Assembly (NCBI RefSeq): GCF_000620105.1
Contig: NZ_JHVK01000002.1
Span: forward strand, 310,001-374,000
Source: Microvirgula aerodenitrificans DSM 15089
GTDB lineage: Bacteria > Pseudomonadota > Gammaproteobacteria > Burkholderiales > Aquaspirillaceae
Reading direction: 5' to 3'
DNA: 64,000 nt
Within the stretch, counting starts at the first letter, position 1, and each line of letters opens with the position of its first letter. Of the stretch, positions 61,045-64,000 are shown in pieces. A model generated the notes under the pieces. That model was not told the DNA's origin. It made no database searches and was given only the letters and a program-made list of their open reading frames with translations. Position numbers and translations under genes: made by a program.

Positions 61045-61894
61045 CCGCATCTCCGTCCTCGCCGGCTGGGCCGGCGCCGCCACCCTGGCGTTCTGCCTGG
61101 CCGCGTCGCCCACCTGGGCGCAGCCGGCCGGCGCACGCCCGTTCTCGCCGCCGCGCGACAGCAGCATGCCGCCCGGCGAGGCCGGCGCGCAGATCCGGCT
61201 CGGACAGCGGCTGACCAATGAGACCGCGCGCCTGCTGCCGGGCAATGTCGGCAACGCGCTCAACTGTTCGAGCTGCCACCTCGGCGCCGGCAAGGTGGCG
61301 AAGGCTTCGCCATTCGTCGGCGTCTGGAACGACTATCCCGGCTACAACCCGCGCGCCGGTCGCGACGTCACGCTGACCGAACGCATCAACGGCTGTTTCC
61401 GCCGCTCGATGAACGGCAAGCCGCTGCCGCCCGATTCGCGCGAGATGCGCGCAATGCTGGCCTATATGCGCTGGCTGTCGGCCGACGTGCCGCGCGGTGA
61501 CAGGACCGGTCGCGGCATCGGCAAGATCAACAAGGATCTGGTTCCCGATCCGGTACGCGGCAAGGCGGTATACGCAGCCAGTTGCGCCAGCTGTCACGGC
61601 GACGACGGGCAGGGCAGGAAGCGGAATGGCGAGTTCGTGTTCCCGCCGCTGTGGGGCCCCCAGTCCTTCAATATCGGCGCCGGCATGGCCCGGACCTATA
61701 CCGCCGCGGCCTTCGTGCTGCACAACATGCCGATTGCGCACGGACTGAATGCCCCGCTGGGTCAGGGCGGCGCGCTGAGCCCGCAGGACGCCGTCGACGT
61801 GGCCGAGTACTTCACCCACCAGCCGCGCCCCGATTTCCCCGACCGATTGAAAGACTGGCCGAAAGGAGGCAAACCCAAAGACGCCCGCGATTGA
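61031..61894 (+). CDS. tsdA: Diheme c-type cytochrome, TsdA-like thiosulfate dehydrogenase
   Basis: A 287-aa exported protein with a signal peptide ending TWA-QP at about 30/31 and two heme sites, CSSCH (79-83) and CASCH (185-189). The cysteine that ligates the first heme in TsdA is present as Cys122 in RINGCFRRSMNG, and Met219 (FNIGAGMAR) could ligate the second. TsdA oxidises two thiosulfates to tetrathionate or does the reverse. The start overlaps the triheme cytochrome gene, so the two are co-expressed. No other sulfur gene is nearby, so the physiological direction is unknown. Confidence 0.83.
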   Translation: MNAADRISVLAGWAGAATLAFCLAASPTWAQPAGARPFSPPRDSSMPPGEAGAQIRLGQRLTNETARLLPGNVGNALNCSSCHLGAGKVAKASPFVGVWNDYPGYNPRAGRDVTLTERINGCFRRSMNGKPLPPDSREMRAMLAYMRWLSADVPRGDRTGRGIGKINKDLVPDPVRGKAVYAASCASCHGDDGQGRKRNGEFVFPPLWGPQSFNIGAGMARTYTAAAFVLHNMPIAHGLNAPLGQGGALSPQDAVDVAEYFTHQPRPDFPDRLKDWPKGGKPKDARD

Positions 61895-61923
61895 TTCTCC
61901 AGGTTTTTTTCAAGGTTACTTTT

Positions 61924-61949
61924 CCCGCCAGCCATGGCGGGTTTTTTTT
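61924..61949 (+). terminator. Terminator after tsdA
   Basis: CCCGCC-AGCCAT-GGCGGG (61924-61941) followed by an eight-T run. Confidence 0.92.
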
Positions 61950-62042
61950 GCCCGGCGCCCGCCCGGCGCAAAGGATTTTGCAGTGCATGGCAAAGCCGCA
62001 TGCTATTGTCGTAGTTACTCCAACCGACAATGAAAGAGCGGC

Positions 62043-63665
62043 ATGCGGCTGTCAATGAATCGGGTCGGGCCCCTGTTGAAGGGTTTCATGCTGCTCAGCA
62101 TCGGTCTGATTCTGGCGCTGACCATCGTCCCGCTGCTGCGTCTGCAACAGTTGTCCGCCCTGTACGATACCAACCGCAATGTGGTCGAGCCGCTGGTCGC
62201 CGGTCTGGCCGAAGTCCGCTACGACTTCGTGCAGATCCAGCAGTTCATGACCGACACCGCCGCCACCGGCAACGCCGACAGCCTGAAAGAAGCCGCCAAG
62301 GCCCGCGATGATGCGCTGGCCCGCCTCGACGATATCGCCAGGCTGGCCCCGCCCCTGCGCGACGACAGCCAGGCACTCGCCAGCGCGGCCCGGCATCTGT
62401 ACGACACCGGCATCCGCATGGCCGCTGCCTACCAGCAAAGCCGTGAAGCCGGCAATGCCATCATGCAGGCGCCCGATGGTTTCGATGCCCAGACCAGCGC
62501 GTCGGACCAGCGCCTGCAGGCCCTGCGCGAGAAAATTGTCACCGAAGCCCGGGACAGCGGGGCAAAACAGCTCAACGCACTCGACATGACGCGCTACGGG
62601 CTGATCCTGCTGTGCCTGATCTCGCTGGCGGTGGTCATCATCGCCTCGTGGGGTCTGTACCGCAGCATTTTCCGCCAGCTCGGCTGCGAACCGGTCACGG
62701 CACGCAAGCTGACCCAGTCGATTGCTGATGGCGACTTTACCCACACCATCAAGACCGGCACCTCCAGCGAGAACAGCCTGCTGACGGCACTGGTCAATAT
62801 GCAGTCGCGCTGGCGCGACATTCTGTCCCGGCTGAACCAGCAGGCGCAGGTACTGCAGCGCGTCTCGGTCGATGTCGGTGCACACGCGCATTCGCTCAGC
62901 GGCAACAGCCGCCAGCAAACGCTGGCCACCGATGCCATCGCGTCGGCGACCGAGCAGTTGTCGGTCGCCATCGACACCATGCTCGACGCGACGCGCAAGG
63001 TCGAGGAAAGCGGCGAATCGGCACTGCAGGGCGAGGCCAGCATCCGCAGTGTGGTCAATCTGGTGACCCATGCCGCGACAACGGTCGGCCAGGCTGCCGA
63101 CGAGATCCAGCAACTCGACGAGAAGATCGTCGAAATCGACCATATCGTGCAGTTGATCCGCGACGTGGCCGACCAGACCAATCTGCTGGCGCTGAATGCC
63201 GCCATCGAGGCGGCGCGCGCCGGCGAATCCGGTCGCGGTTTCGCCGTGGTGGCGGACGAAGTCCGCAAACTGGCCGAGCGCACGGCGACCGCGACCGAAT
63301 CGATCAACCGGGTCACCATCGACGTGACCGGCCTGACCCGCCAGGCGGTCAGGAGCATTCATGACGGGGCCGAGCAGGTGCAAAGCACCGTCAGCGACGC
63401 AAACCAGGCGCTGGCCATCATGAGCGATGTCCGCCAGGACGCCGACACGGCGCGCAGCGAGCTGGGCCGCATCCTGGCCGCCCTGAGCGAAACCCGGACC
63501 GGCGCGCTCGATATCGCCAGGCGTGTCGAGCAGGTCGCCAGCATGACCGCCAACAATCACCAGGCCACGGAGAATCTGGCCAGCACCACCGACACGCTGA
63601 ATGCAACGGTCGAGGCGCTGGAGCAGACCGTCGCCATCTTCCGCCTGCCGGCCAGCCACACCTGA
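62043..63665 (+). CDS. Methyl-accepting chemotaxis protein, four-helix-bundle sensor type
   Basis: A 540-aa chemoreceptor with an N-terminal membrane helix (about 12-32), a helical periplasmic sensor (about 33-185) without Cache motifs, a second helix (about 187-210) and a short HAMP-like linker. The signalling domain carries the tip [20 protein letters not shown], then [24 protein letters not shown]. No CheR/CheB tail pentapeptide is seen at the C-terminus. It is transcribed alone after the tsdA terminator. The ligand is unknown. Confidence 0.92.
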   Translation: MRLSMNRVGPLLKGFMLLSIGLILALTIVPLLRLQQLSALYDTNRNVVEPLVAGLAEVRYDFVQIQQFMTDTAATGNADSLKEAAKARDDALARLDDIARLAPPLRDDSQALASAARHLYDTGIRMAAAYQQSREAGNAIMQAPDGFDAQTSASDQRLQALREKIVTEARDSGAKQLNALDMTRYGLILLCLISLAVVIIASWGLYRSIFRQLGCEPVTARKLTQSIADGDFTHTIKTGTSSENSLLTALVNMQSRWRDILSRLNQQAQVLQRVSVDVGAHAHSLSGNSRQQTLATDAIASATEQLSVAIDTMLDATRKVEESGESALQGEASIRSVVNLVTHAATTVGQAADEIQQLDEKIVEIDHIVQLIRDVADQTNLLALNAAIEAARAGESGRGFAVVADEVRKLAERTATATESINRVTIDVTGLTRQAVRSIHDGAEQVQSTVSDANQALAIMSDVRQDADTARSELGRILAALSETRTGALDIARRVEQVASMTANNHQATENLASTTDTLNATVEALEQTVAIFRLPASHT

Positions 63666-64000
63666 TCAGCGTTCCTGCAGGCTTTCGTCCCGGTACTGCT
63701 GCAGCGGGCTGAGGAAGAAATCGATCACCCGGCGCGTGCCGGTCCTGATCTCGGCCGAGACCGCCATGCCCGGCGCCAGCCCGACCTCGCGCCCGTCGAC
63801 ACGGATCGACGTCCGGTGCAGCCGGATCCGGGCCGCATAGACCAGCCCGCGCCGCTCATCGTTGATCGCATCGTGCGACACCGAAACGACCGTTGCCGGG
63901 ATCGTGCCGTAGCGGGTGAACTGGAAGGTCTCCACCTTGATCTCGGCCAACTGCCCGGCATGGACGAAACCGACATCCTTGTTGGCGACAAACGCCTCCA
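63666..64000 (-). CDS. HlyD-family type I secretion membrane fusion protein, C-terminal part
   Basis: The frame stays open to the window edge, so this is the last 111 residues of a longer protein. FVHAGQLAEIKVETFQFTRYG and the terminal LAPGMAVSAEIRTGTRRVIDFFLSPL are characteristic of HlyD-type adaptors that link an ABC exporter to an outer-membrane channel. The partner ABC transporter and substrate would lie outside the window. It converges with the chemoreceptor gene with no spacer. Confidence 0.9.
   Translation of the reverse strand, partial: EAFVANKDVGFVHAGQLAEIKVETFQFTRYGTIPATVVSVSHDAINDERRGLVYAARIRLHRTSIRVDGREVGLAPGMAVSAEIRTGTRRVIDFFLSPLQQYRDESLQER

Overview
This 64 kb window looks like ordinary chromosome from a high-GC betaproteobacterium. 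Gene families and gene orders fit Neisseriales, most like the Chromobacteriaceae (inference from memory; no search was run). Supporting blocks are rpsP-rimM-trmD-rplS, surE-pcm-nlpD-rpoS, rlmE-ftsH-folP-glmM, clpS-clpA, miaB-phoH-ybeY-corC-lnt, a carA/carB pair split by another gene, and ubiUVT. I see no tRNA, rRNA, insertion sequence, prophage or CRISPR array. The window starts inside mutS and ends inside an HlyD-type secretion gene.

Layout. 1-8.3 kb: mutS end, an orphan 141-aa gene, an RluE-like pseudouridine synthase, aceK divergent from its target gene icd, a DMT transporter divergent from a MocR-type regulator, and a cold-shock gene. 8.4-13.7 kb: clpS-clpA, an O6-alkylguanine methyltransferase and the S16/L19 operon. 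13.7-21.6 kb: a PatZ-type fusion protein, nadA and surE-pcm-nlpD-rpoS. 21.6-29.2 kb: hemB, a tiny membrane ORF, glmM, folP, ftsH, rlmE, yhbY, a DUF4149 gene and greA. 29.3-36.7 kb: carB, a LysE/LeuE exporter, carA and an LtaS-like membrane sulfatase. 36.9-41.7 kb: an acyl-CoA dehydrogenase and etfBA, with a MaoC hydratase and a GNAT acetyltransferase divergent from them. 41.7-49.3 kb: prlC, a gamma-carbonic-anhydrase-like gene, a SirB2 gene, and a four-gene CBS-PP2C / SiaB / SiaC / chemoreceptor operon. 49.4-53.9 kb: ubiUVT, an MFS transporter and xpt. 54-59.4 kb: the lnt/corC/ybeY/phoH/miaB block. 59.7-64 kb: a triheme cytochrome with a TsdA-like dehydrogenase, a second chemoreceptor and the HlyD fragment.

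Most interesting signals. (1) The operon at 44845-49281 matches the siaABC partner-switch module, but a chemoreceptor-like protein stands where siaABCD of Pseudomonas has the diguanylate cyclase SiaD. (2) A perfect 16-bp palindrome containing CAAAC-N4-GTTTG overlaps the likely start site of etfBA and matches a PsrA-type fatty-acid operator. (3) A near-consensus FNR box sits at about -41.5 from a plausible extended -10 before ubiUVT, the oxygen-independent ubiquinone genes. (4) A 32-codon single-helix membrane ORF ends inside the hemB ribosome binding site. (5) Terminator-like hairpins sit between promoter and gene (miaB) or inside a conserved operon (corC/lnt, ftsH/folP). The rest is conserved core metabolism and housekeeping.
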